Source: Sabellastarte sp. h YS-2021 (lineage: Eukaryota > Annelida > Polychaeta > Sabellida > Sabellidae). Taken from it: a stretch of DNA of 64,000 bases. A program made the position numbers and the translations under genes. The stretch is taken from the NCBI GenBank assembly GCA_964017235.1, contig OZ024928.1:86547566-86611565 (forward strand), given 5' to 3'. Under the pieces are notes generated by a model. The model did not search any database. It had not been told where the DNA came from and was given only the letters and a program-made list of their open reading frames with translations. Below, piece after piece: positions 40,200 to 49,276 of the stretch (position 1 is the stretch's first letter; each line of letters begins with the position of its first letter).

Positions 40200-40614
40200 T
40201 ATGATATAAACGGACAAACGAACAGACAGAATTACATCAATTTTGAAAGCAACTTAGCTATGATGGTGATCTATCTCCCTGTCAAGTTTAAATTCGATTG
40301 GACAAAGCATTTTCGAGTTAGAGAGTCCAGAAATGGAAAAATTGACGGAGAGACAAACGGACAAACAAACAAACAGAATTACACCAATTTCAAAAGCAAC
40401 TTAGCTATGATGGTGATCTATCTCCCTGTCAAGTTTGAATTCGATTGGACAAAGCGTTTTCAAGTTAGAGTCCGGAAACGAAAATATTGACAGACAAATG
40501 GACAAAAACCGGACAAAAACGGACAAACGAATGGACAGAATTACACCAATTTTGAAATGAACCTAGCTATGATGGTGATCTATCTCCTTGTCAAGTTTGA
40601 ATTTGATTGGAACA
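40200..40614 (+). repeat. GGACAAAC-type tandem repeat (about 165 bp unit), left part
   Basis: Units with TTAGCTATGATGGTGATCTA, TCTCCCTGTCAAGTTT and GATTGGACAAAGC, followed by AGACAAACGGACAAAC. Interrupted at GATTGG by copy Y and continued at 44474. Confidence 0.7.
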
Positions 40615-40892
40615 AGAGGAGAGTGCCCGTGAACGGGCACTGTGTCAGCTGACTGAATGTTTTTGATTTGTGATGGTGATAATGAGAGGAAAGCATAATT
40701 ATCAGGGAAAGGGCTGTACAGAAATACAGTAAATGGTAACTGAACAGCATGTTCGAAAGATATTCCGAAGCTGACAGAAGAAAAGGACAAAAAAGTTGTG
40801 CCCTGCAAATGGTATTATGAAATAAAGTAACAAGGTAATTGTTTAAGTGTAAAAAGTAGGTTAAAAATATTTAAAGAAATACTATAAATGCA

Positions 40893-41712
40893 ATATCCTC
40901 GTTCGACCATGAAGAAGGGGTCCAAAGGTCAAAACTGACCATACCAAAAGATTCCCAGCCAAAGAATTTAGGATGGTTTACCATCCCAAACCTCTCGGAC
41001 CAATAATAAGTGAGTCATAGGCACTTTTTAAGTTTGGCTATCCTTGTTTGACCTTGAAGGAGGGGGTCCAAGGTCAAATCCGACCACACAAAAAAATTCC
41101 CAGCCCATGATTTCCTGTAGCTTGTTTACCATCCCAAACTTGTAGGACCAATAATAAGTGAGTTCTAAGCAATTGTAAGTTTGGCTATCCTCAATTGACC
41201 TTGAAGGAGGGGTCCCAGGTCAAATCTGACCACACCAAAAGAATCCCAGCCCATGATTTCCTATATGTTGGTTTACCATCCCAAACCTCCAAGACCAATA
41301 ATACGCGAGTTATAAGCACTTTAAGTTTGGCTATCTTCGTTTGACCTGGAAGGAGGGGTCTAAGGTCAAATCCGACCACACCAAAAGATTCCCAGCCCAT
41401 GATTTTCTATAGGTTGGTTTTCCATTCGAAAGCTCTAGGACCAATAATAAGTGAGTTATAAGCACTTTTAAGTTTGGCTATCCTCATTTGACCTTGAAGG
41501 AGGGGTCCAAGGTGAAATCCAACCACACCAAAAAATTCCCAGCTCATGATTTTCTATAGGTTGGTTTTCATTCCAACCTCTAGGACCAATAATAAGCGAG
41601 TTATAAGCACTTTTATGTTTGGCTATCCTCATTTGACCTTGAAGGAGGGTTCCAAGGTCAAATCGGACCATATTAATAGATTCCCAGCCCATGATTTCCT
41701 ACAGGTTGGATA
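40893..41712 (-). repeat. Reversed A-type units inside copy Y
   Basis: Five to six units (CCTTGAAGGAGGGGTCCAAG and TTCCCAGCCCATGATTTCCT recurring). Ends at GGTTGGATACAATGATTTAC, where the head seen in copy X has been lost. Confidence 0.75.
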
Positions 41713-44060
41713 CAATGATTTACTCAACAGTGAGAACCTGAAAGAAGCTATTGCTCAGCTATGCCATGACATAGAGGTCTGCAATTTCACTATGTTATAG
41801 CTGACCAAAAATTATGTGAATAACATATTTAAACAAAATACTCTAAATGTAATAGTTTTCAAGTTACAACTGATTTACTCAAGAGTGAGAACCTCAAAGT
41901 AACTATTACTCAGCTATACAATGAGCTACGTGTCTGAATTTTTGCACTGTTATAGCTGACCTAAAAGTAGGTGAACAACATATTTAAGCAAAATACTGTA
42001 AATGCAATAGTTTTCAAGTTACAACTGATTTACTCAATAGTGAGAACCTGAAAATAGCTATTGCTCCACTATGCCATGAGCTATAGGTCTGTAATTTCAC
42101 TATGTTATAGCTAACCCCAAAGTAGGTGAACAATGTATTTTAACAAAATACTCCAAATGCAATATTTTTCAAGTTATAGCTGATTTACTCAACAGTCAGT
42201 GCCTGAGAATAGCTATTGCTCAGTTGTGCCATGAGCTACAGGTCTGTAATTTCACTATGTTATAGCTGACCCAAAAGTAGCTGAATAACATATTTGCACA
42301 AATTTCTGTAAAGGCAATAGTTTTCCAATTACAACTGATTTACTCAACAGTGAGAACTTCAAAGTAGCTATTACTCAGCTATGCAATGAGCCACAGGTCT
42401 GGAACTTCACTATGTTATAGCTGACCCCAAAATAGGTGAATAACATATTGCAACAAAATACTCTAAATGCAATAGTTTTCAAGTTATAAGTGATTTACTC
42501 AACAGTGATAACCTAAAAGTAGCTATTACTCAGCTATGCCATGAGCTACAGGTCTGAAATTTTACTATGTTATAGCTGACCCAAAAGTAGCTGAATAACA
42601 TATTTATACTAAATTCTCTAAATGCAATAGTTTTCAAATTACAAGTGATTTACTCAACATTGAGAACTTCAAAGTAGCTATTACTCAGCTATGCAATGAG
42701 TCACAGGTCTGGAACTTCACTATGTTATAGCTGACCCCAAAATAGGTGAATAACATATGAAACAAAATACTCTAAATGCAATAATTTCCAAGTTATAAGC
42801 GATTTACTCAACAGTGATAACCTAAAAGTAGCTATTACTCAGCTATGCCATGAGCTACAGGTCTGAAATTTTACTATGTTATAGCTGACCCAAAAGTAGG
42901 TGAACAACATATTTAAGCAAAATACTGTAAATGCAATAGTTTTCAAGTTACAACTGATTTACTCAATAGTGATGACCTAAAAGTAGCTATTACTCAGCTA
43001 TGCCATGAGCTACAGGTCTGAAATTTTACTATGTTATAGCTGACCCAAAAGTAGCTGAATAACATATTTATACTAAATTCTCTAAATGCAATAGTTTTGC
43101 AATTACAACTGATTTACTCAATAGTGAGAACCTCAAAGTAGTTATTACTCAGCTATGCAATGAGCTACAGGTCTGAAATTTTACTATGTTATAGCTGACC
43201 CAAAAGTAGGTGAACAACATATTTAAGCAAAATACTGTAAATGCAATAGTTTTCAAGTTACAACTGATTTACTCAATAGTGATGACCTAAAAGTAGCTAT
43301 TACTCAGCTATGCCATGAGCTACAGGTCTGAAATTTTACTATGTTATAGCTGACCCAAAAGTAGCTGAATAACATATTTATACTAAATTCTCTAAATGCA
43401 ATAGTTTTGCAATTACAACTGATTTACTCAATAGTGAGAACCTCAAAGTAGTTATTACTCAGCTATGCAATGAGCTACAGGTCTGAAATTTTACTATGTT
43501 ATAGCTGACCCAAAAGTAGGTGAACAACATATTTAAGCAAAATACTGTAAATGCAATAGTTTTCAAGTTACAACTGATTTACTCAATAGTGATGACCTAA
43601 AAGTAGCTATTACTCAGCTATGCCATGAGCTACAGGTCTGAAATTTTACTATGTTATAGCTGACCCAAAAGTAGCTGAATAACATATTTATACGAAATTC
43701 TCTAAATGCAATAGTTTTGAAGTTATAAGCGATTTACTCAACAGTGATAACCTAAAAGTAGCTATTACTCAGCTATGCCATGAGCTACAGGTCTAAAATT
43801 TTACTATGTTATAGCTGACCCAAAAGTAGCTGAATAACATATTTATACGAAATTCTCTAAATGCAATAGTTTTTAAGTTACAAGTGATTCTACTCATGAT
43901 GGAAGTTACTGAAAAGCCCAAAAGTAGCTATTACTCACTTAGCTATTGAGACAGGCACCCAACTTACTCACCATATTGTAGCTATGAAAAAAGTAGCTGA
44001 ATAACATATTTTAATAAAATGCTCTAGATGCAACAGTTTTCAAGTTATAAATGATTTTGT
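41712..44060 (+). repeat. C-type satellite array, 155 bp unit with dimeric higher-order repeat
   Basis: About fifteen units. AGCTATTACT or equivalents recur at 42521, 42676, 42830 and 42985 (154-155 bp). Between about 42891 and 43830 a two-unit block of 310 bp repeats three times almost unchanged (ATATTTAAGCAAAATACTG at about 42910, 43220 and 43530). Homologous to the 133 bp satellite at 53-64 kb. Confidence 0.85.
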
Positions 44061-44473
44061 GCATGATTTCATGAATTTTAATGCATTAAAAATTGTTAAA
44101 AAAATTTATTAAAAAAAAGTAAGACAGATCCAGGTCTCATACTCACACAAGAGAATCTACCTCTGGCCTAGTACATATATGCAAGATATGAGAGAAATCC
44201 CTGCAATAGTCACTGAGAAAATTGTGATTAAGTGTTGAAATTTTCAAACTTTTGGTGGGGGTACCCCCCTTGTAATGTCTCTAGCAAACAGACGAACAGA
44301 CAGATTTGCATGCCTTGAACAATTTTTCATCCTCGATAGATAAGGTATCTTTTAAAAAAAACAGCACGTCTCTAGGCCTTGTAGTTTTGGAGGAGAAGTT
44401 GTTCACGCGGATGCGGACGCCCACGCCGCAGAGTGACGACATAATGTCAGCTGACTGACAAGTCAGCTGACAT

Positions 44474-44720
44474 AAAAAAGGTTTTCAAGTAAGAGTCCAG
44501 AAACGGAAATGTTGACGGACAAACACGGACAAATGAACAAGCGGAATTACACCAATTTCGTTAGGAACCTAGCTATGATGGTGATCTATCTCCCTGTCAA
44601 GTTTGAATTCGATTGGATAAAGCCTTTTCGAGTTAGAGTCTGGAAATGAAAATGTGGATGGACAGACGGAGGTCAGACACATCAATCTAATAGACGGGTT
44701 GGTTACACGCAACCCGCCTA
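44474..44720 (+). repeat. GGACAAAC-type repeat, right part, with hairpin end
   Basis: Continues 40200-40614 across copy Y. Ends GACGGGTTGGTTACACGC, AACCCGCC, TAATT: a GGGTTG/CAACCC hairpin (44696-44715). Confidence 0.6.
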
Positions 44721-45074
44721 ATTATGCAATCAGCTACAAGTCTGATATTTTACTATGTTATAGCTGAAAGAAAAATAGATGAAAAACATATTTAACAAAA
44801 TGTTCTAAATGCAATACTTTTAAAGTTATAACTGATTTACTGCATGAACTCATGAATTTTAATGCATGAAAAATTATTTTAAAAAATCATAAAAAATTAT
44901 GAAAGATCCAGGCCTGATACTCACATCAGGGAAGTTACTTATGGCCTAGTACATATATGCAAGATAAATGGGAAATCCCTGCAATAGTCAAAGAGAAAAT
45001 TGTGATAAAGTGTTGAAATTTTCACACTTTGGCTGTGGGGTACCTCTCTTCTAATGGCTCTAGCAAACAGACAA
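44721..45074 (+). repeat. Composite-element tail into which element 2 inserted (left part)
   Basis: One C unit, then the tail (GGCCTAGTACATATATGCAA, GTGATAAAGTGTTGAAATTT) to CTCTAGCAAACAGACAAAA. Continues at 51458. Confidence 0.75.
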
Positions 45075-45108
45075 AATGGAAAATTTAATAGTAAATTAAA
45101 TTTTTATA

Positions 45109-45299
45109 AGTTAATACCTTACCTAGTGGACAGATGCATTTGTCCGGCGCCTTGCCGGTCACGCCAAACGTTAGAAAAAAACGTCCTGAGCTGGGCTCTG
45201 GCCGGGACCGGTAGTGTCCTGTTCATTCGCCAGGTGGCTGTATAGCCAACCTGCTGGTATACTGCGCATGCTCGCGCATGCGCTCTTCCTCTTTTTGTT
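45109..45299 (+). repeat. Element 2 terminal inverted repeat, left (3' end)
   Basis: From GTTAATACCTTACCTAG to CCTCTTTTTGTT; pairs with 51257-51446 without mismatch over about 170 bp inside the first few bases. Contains GCGCATGC-tc-GCGCATGCGC and ACCGGT palindromes. Outer AAATTTAATAG segment lies only at this end. Confidence 0.93.
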
Positions 45300-45359
45300 G
45301 TCTACCTATGAATTTCCCCTTATACTAGAATAGCGGGGCAGGTAGGGTGGGAATCCCCT

Positions 45360-45455
45360 TGTCCACTAGGTAAGGTATTAACTTATAAAAATTTAATTTA
45401 CTATTAAATTTTCCATTTTATTGCGTTAATACATCTTACCTAGTGGACAGATGCA
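45360..45455 (+). repeat. Internal complementary region, element 2
   Basis: First half reverse-complements the left extremity, second half the right extremity, 96 bp, the same length as in element 1. The junction (CTATTAAATTTTCCATTTTATTG, split at TTCC) keeps four bases, TGGA on the sense side, that match the left end. Confidence 0.9.
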
Positions 45456-45568
45456 GAATAACTACCCAGTGGAAGGAGGGTAGCAGAAGAAGGGGAATTC
45501 CTGAGAACTCTAGATACTAAGGGGTGATTCCAGCCATGGTTAAATAAACCAGTCCTTAGGAAAAAACA

Positions 45569-45592
45569 CCCCCCCCCCCCCCCCCCCCCCCC
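45569..45592 (-). repeat. G-tract in 3' noncoding region of element 2
   Basis: 24 C on the plus strand; sense reads AAAAA then G24. Same place as 17682-17695 in element 1. Flanked in both by a similar purine-rich stretch containing GATGAGTTCA. Exact length is uncertain in any assembly. Confidence 0.75.
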
Positions 45593-45794
45593 TTTTTGTT
45601 GAAATTTCCTTGTACCAACTCAACCGAGGGTACAGAGGGAAGGGGAGAGATGAGTTCATCACGTGGTGAGGAAGACGAACAGGAACTGAAAAACCTAATA
45701 ATTCCCTGGAACCACTTAGGCTCGTGATAATCCAGGGGAAAAACTTATTTATGAAATTATGTACACTATATACAATAAAGCCCAAAGAGGGACT

Positions 45795-48700
45795 TTATTT
45801 GTCCGCCTGGACCTGTTGGGCAGCCACAATGGGCCCCAGATGGTACAGGTCCGAGTCGGCCCAAGCTAGGTCCTTCAGATAGAACTGAGTAAAGGTATTG
45901 TGGGCTTTCCAATGACAGGCCGAGAGAATTTGTTCCAAGGACACGCCTCCCTGAAAAGCCTTGGAAGCCGCAAAAGCCCTGACATCATGTGCCTTGACTT
46001 GAAGCAACTTGTGGGAATCCTCATCGGATACTTGGTAGCACAAGAGCACTGTTTGTTTAATCCAAGAGGAGATAGTAGCCGGGACAATATCTTTCTCAAA
46101 GCTCTTCCGGAAGGACACAAAAACCAGATCCTTCCCTTTGCGGAGATCCTTGGTTCTGTCTAGATAGTAACGCAGGGCCCTGACTGGGCACAATGACCTA
46201 TCCTCCTTAAGCTCTTTGTCCAAGGAGGGTGCCAAGGCCGGGATCACTACTGGAGCCACAGATGCCGGGCCTTCTTTGGCCAACTGATTCTTGGAAAGAA
46301 ACATGGGAGACGGATAGAAAGACACCTGACTCCAGTTTTCTTGGTGCCGTATATTCTTGAATAGCCAAGCATGAATTTCACTTCTACGCTTGCCTGAACC
46401 TAGAGCTAGAAGAAAAACTGTCTTAAAGGTCAGATGCTTAAGGGAAGCTTTCCTCATTGGTTCAAAAGGAGGTTTAGTCAACTGGTGAAGAACAAGGGAA
46501 AGATTCCAAGAAGGCAGACCTCGTCTGCCCTTGGGCTTATCCCTATGAAAACTGTCCAATAAACGGGTTAAGTTTTCATCTTTGCTGATGTTCACCTCCT
46601 GGTTTCCCACCATGTCCGCAATAGCAGTTCTGTAACCGTCAATGGTGCTAGGCTGGAGTTTCCTTTCCTTGAATAGATAGAGCAGGAAATCAGCGATCTG
46701 GCTCACAGAGGGCGACCGGAAGTCCACCTTATGTGCGTCACACCATTTGATAAAAATGGCCCACTTTGACTTGTAAACGGCTCTGGTTGAACTTCTCTGA
46801 GGAGCCTCAATTCTTGCTGCCACTTCATCAGTGAACCCTTGTTCTTGAATGCAGGAGGCTCTAGGAGCCACGCATGTAGATTTAAGTTGGCTAGGTTCTT
46901 GTGAAGAAGGCCATTGAGAGGCTGAGTCACGAGATCCTTGCGGAGGGGGAGCTGGAAAGGAATTTGCACGGACAGATTGACCAGATCCCAAAACCAAGGC
47001 ATGTTGGGCCAACCTGGGGCAATTAGGACCATCCTTAAGCATCCCTGATCCATTACCTTCGACGTCACCTGATTGAGCAGTGAGACCGGAGGAAAGGCGT
47101 AAACATCCAGGTTCCCCCATGGTATGCTGAGGGCGTCCACAGCCCAGGCTGCCGGATCCGGCACCGGTGACACAAACTGGGGAAGTTTGTGGTTGAACCG
47201 GGTTGCAAAGAGGTCCACCTGTGGGAGGTCCCAGTTGGAGAACAAGAGATTGAACACTGGTAGGGACAGGGACCATTCTGTCTGAATTACCTGACTGTGC
47301 CTGGATAGTTTGTCCGCTATCGCATTCAGGCGACCCGGAATGTGCCTTGCCCTCAGGACTATTCCTCTGGGATGGCACCAAGCCAGAAGTCTCCACAGGA
47401 GGGCACAGAGAGAGCCTGATCTCATACCTCCTTGCTTGTTGATGTAGGCAACCACAGTTGTGTTGTCTGTGGCTATGAGAACAACCTGATCCCTGCAGAG
47501 ATGTTCGAAACTCTTGAGGGCCAGAAAGACTGCTTTCAGCTCTAGAAAGTTTATATGGAGGTGACTTTCTGGTTCTGACCAAACGCCTTGTGCTATAGCC
47601 TCTCCTAAGTGAGCGCCCCAACCTTCGTTTGAGGCGTCTGTAAAAACTTGTAGAGCGTGACGTAGGGCATGTAGAGGTTGCCCTCGCAGTACATTCTTTT
47701 CGTCCAACCACCAATCCAGATGGGGGTGCAGGGACGGGGGAACCGGAATCACTTTTTCCAGGACCTCCGGTACATGCCAATGCTGTTTGAGATGCCACTG
47801 AATTGGTCTCATGCGGAGGCGACCCAGCCAGACTTGCTTCTCTGTGGCTGTCAAGAGACCTATGAGGGACATAAACTGCCTGACCGTGCAGGAGTCCCTG
47901 TTCTTTACAAAGAGAAGTTTCGCCTTTAATGTCTCCCAGCGCTCTGACGTGGGCAGAACCCGTCCCGTCAGGAGATCGAACCGGTAGCCTACGAAATTGA
48001 ACACTTGCTGGGGTACCAGTTCTGACTTCTCCAAGTTGACCACCCAACCTAATTCGCGGCAGAGGGCCAAGAGGGTCTGGGTATTTCGTTGGCAGGTTTC
48101 CGGGCACGGGGCTCTGAGCAACCAGTCGTCTAGGTACTGGTGGATTCTTATACCCTTTGTTTGAGCCAACAATTTCACCTCCTTTACCACTTTGGTAAAT
48201 TCCAACGGAGCCGTGGCTAGTCCGAATGGAAGGGCTGTGAACTGATATGCCTTGCTGTTCAAAAAGAACCTGAGGTATTTTCTGGATCTGGGATGGATGG
48301 GGATATGAAAGTAAGCGTCGCTGAAATCCAGTGACGTGACCCATTCCCCTTTTTGTAAGGAGACCCTTATGGTTTCCGGTGTTTCCATCTTGAAAGTGTT
48401 TGTTTGGAGATAAAGGTTTAACTGGCTGAGGTCCAAAATGGGTCTCCACTTTTTGTTGGGTTTTGGGACCAAGAACAACCGGTTGTAAAAGGACAGGGAG
48501 GTCCGTACAACCACCTTTTCGACTACCAACTTTTTCCTTAGTGCAACCAAGGCCTCTGACAGAGCCCGGCTTCTTACCGGATTTGCATAACCACTTGTGA
48601 TGAGAGGAAACCGTGTCAAGGGGGGCCTCATTTTGAACGGTAGAGCATAACCCTCCTTCAAAATGGAGACTACCCTGGGATTTGCCCCTAGTTCTTGCCA

Positions 48701-48911
48701 CTTTGGCCAAAAGGTCTGTAGTCTCCCCCCTACACCCCACTCTTTGACAACATTGGGGACATTTGGAACAGGTTTGGCAGAAAGACAATGATTTACAAAA
48801 GAAGCACCTTTGACAAGCTTTATTTCTGTCTTTTTCACCACGGGTCTTATACCTTTCTTTTGCGGAAGCCCTTTTGAAATTGCATACTGAGCATGAGTTG
48901 CAACATGACAA
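45795..48911 (-). CDS. Element 2 YR-frame protein: Cys-rich domain, linker, tyrosine recombinase (1038 codons)
   Basis: First start-like codon is TTG (48911), but the frame is open 57 codons further, back to the gag UGA at 49080-49082, and is in phase with gag. Residues 1-60: Cys-rich domain (SCCNSCSVC, CQRCFFCKSLSFC, CSKCPQCC) with Cys positions conserved in element 1. Residues about 100-690: overlap the RT gene in another frame; Ser/Arg/Pro-rich and poorly conserved, so probably a dual-coded linker. Residues 693-1038: recombinase with EAARIEAPQR-type N-terminal helices, Arg in SGKRRSE (about R842), HDVR (H975/R978), ACHW (H1000/W1001) and Tyr nucleophile in FTQFY (Y1011). All catalytic positions present. 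Integrates circular cDNA. Confidence 0.9.
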   Translation of the reverse strand: MSCCNSCSVCNFKRASAKERYKTRGEKDRNKACQRCFFCKSLSFCQTCSKCPQCCQRVGCRGETTDLLAKVARTRGKSQGSLHFEGGLCSTVQNEAPLDTVSSHHKWLCKSGKKPGSVRGLGCTKEKVGSRKGGCTDLPVLLQPVVLGPKTQQKVETHFGPQPVKPLSPNKHFQDGNTGNHKGLLTKRGMGHVTGFQRRLLSYPHPSQIQKIPQVLFEQQGISVHSPSIRTSHGSVGIYQSGKGGEIVGSNKGYKNPPVPRRLVAQSPVPGNLPTKYPDPLGPLPRIRLGGQLGEVRTGTPASVQFRRLPVRSPDGTGSAHVRALGDIKGETSLCKEQGLLHGQAVYVPHRSLDSHREASLAGSPPHETNSVASQTALACTGGPGKSDSGSPVPAPPSGLVVGRKECTARATSTCPTSRSTSFYRRLKRRLGRSLRRGYSTRRLVRTRKSPPYKLSRAESSLSGPQEFRTSLQGSGCSHSHRQHNCGCLHQQARRYEIRLSLCPPVETSGLVPSQRNSPEGKAHSGSPECDSGQTIQAQSGNSDRMVPVPTSVQSLVLQLGPPTGGPLCNPVQPQTSPVCVTGAGSGSLGCGRPQHTMGEPGCLRLSSGLTAQSGDVEGNGSGMLKDGPNCPRLAQHALVLGSGQSVRANSFPAPPPQGSRDSASQWPSSQEPSQLKSTCVAPRASCIQEQGFTDEVAARIEAPQRSSTRAVYKSKWAIFIKWCDAHKVDFRSPSVSQIADFLLYLFKERKLQPSTIDGYRTAIADMVGNQEVNISKDENLTRLLDSFHRDKPKGRRGLPSWNLSLVLHQLTKPPFEPMRKASLKHLTFKTVFLLALGSGKRRSEIHAWLFKNIRHQENWSQVSFYPSPMFLSKNQLAKEGPASVAPVVIPALAPSLDKELKEDRSLCPVRALRYYLDRTKDLRKGKDLVFVSFRKSFEKDIVPATISSWIKQTVLLCYQVSDEDSHKLLQVKAHDVRAFAASKAFQGGVSLEQILSACHWKAHNTFTQFYLKDLAWADSDLYHLGPIVAAQQVQADK

Positions 48912-49276
48912 GATACAAGAGGATTTGAAGGTTTTGGAACAGTGTTTAAAGAAGGAACTTTGACTACTGTCTGAACATTTAAACTGTCCTGAACCACTGG
49001 TTGTACAGTTTGCTTTACTAACGTTGACGTCCTCCCCACACTTACTGATTTCTGAATGGGAGGAAACATGCTGTAATTGTCATTTAAAACCTTTATATCC
49101 CTTGGAACGAGAGAAACGAGGGTTAGAACCTCTTCCTCTGCCACGTCCTCTATTCCTAGGCCTACTAAATTGCCTCCATGGTTGTTGTTCTTGTTCCGTA
49201 CCGGTAGATCTTTGATCCCTTCTGTCATAAGGCCGGTATCTGTTGGCTGTCCTCCAACCGGACTGCTGTGAAGCAC
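46703..49276 (-). CDS. Element 2 reverse transcriptase-RNase H-methyltransferase-like protein (857 codons)
   Basis: Frame is +1 relative to gag/YR, overlaps the last 197 nt of gag, and opens with GTG, not ATG; start unknown. RT about residues 184-440: GGRLQTFWPKW, NPRVVSILKEGY, FYNRLFLVPKPN, motif A LDFSDAYF (316-323), FGLATAPLEF, YLDD (381-384), FVGY. RNase H about 540-660: FTDAS (545), ELKAVF (579), ATDNT (602), HIPGRLNAIADKLSR (645-659). Methyltransferase-like about 685-765: QVDLFATRFN, DALSIPW, YAFPP (726, in place of the usual NPPY-type box), LIAPGWPNMPWF (751). The Dam-like domain is known from DIRS1-group elements. C-terminus overlaps the recombinase start by about 130 nt. Copies element RNA into cDNA. 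Confidence 0.92.
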   Translation of the reverse strand: MLHSSPVGGQPTDTGLMTEGIKDLPVRNKNNNHGGNLVGLGIEDVAEEEVLTLVSLVPRDIKVLNDNYSMFPPIQKSVSVGRTSTLVKQTVQPVVQDSLNVQTVVKVPSLNTVPKPSNPLVSCHVATHAQYAISKGLPQKKGIRPVVKKTEIKLVKGASFVNHCLSAKPVPNVPNVVKEWGVGGRLQTFWPKWQELGANPRVVSILKEGYALPFKMRPPLTRFPLITSGYANPVRSRALSEALVALRKKLVVEKVVVRTSLSFYNRLFLVPKPNKKWRPILDLSQLNLYLQTNTFKMETPETIRVSLQKGEWVTSLDFSDAYFHIPIHPRSRKYLRFFLNSKAYQFTALPFGLATAPLEFTKVVKEVKLLAQTKGIRIHQYLDDWLLRAPCPETCQRNTQTLLALCRELGWVVNLEKSELVPQQVFNFVGYRFDLLTGRVLPTSERWETLKAKLLFVKNRDSCTVRQFMSLIGLLTATEKQVWLGRLRMRPIQWHLKQHWHVPEVLEKVIPVPPSLHPHLDWWLDEKNVLRGQPLHALRHALQVFTDASNEGWGAHLGEAIAQGVWSEPESHLHINFLELKAVFLALKSFEHLCRDQVVLIATDNTTVVAYINKQGGMRSGSLCALLWRLLAWCHPRGIVLRARHIPGRLNAIADKLSRHSQVIQTEWSLSLPVFNLLFSNWDLPQVDLFATRFNHKLPQFVSPVPDPAAWAVDALSIPWGNLDVYAFPPVSLLNQVTSKVMDQGCLRMVLIAPGWPNMPWFWDLVNLSVQIPFQLPLRKDLVTQPLNGLLHKNLANLNLHAWLLEPPAFKNKGSLMKWQQELRLLREVQPEPFTSQSGPFLSNGVTHIRWTSGRPL
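49074..49082 (-). promoter_or_regulatory. Candidate stop-codon readthrough site after gag (element 2)
   Basis: Sense AAA UGA CAA UUA: stop followed by CAA-UUA, which fits CARYYA exactly. The frame then runs open for over 1090 codons into the recombinase. Conserved with element 1 although surrounding sequence has diverged. Confidence 0.65.

Larger units (their letters stand above)
40615..44473 (+). mobile_element. Composite element copy Y
   Basis: Same order as copy X: hairpin AGTGCCCGT-GA-ACGGGCACT (40622-40641), GTGTCAGCTGACTG, unique 250 bp, reversed A block (40893-41712, its head mostly deleted), C array (41712-44060), conserved tail, 13 bp end hairpin (44444-44473). Preceded by AACA like copy X; the right flank begins AAAAAAGG, so a duplication is not clear. 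It interrupts the repeat at 40200-40614/44474-44705. Confidence 0.7.
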
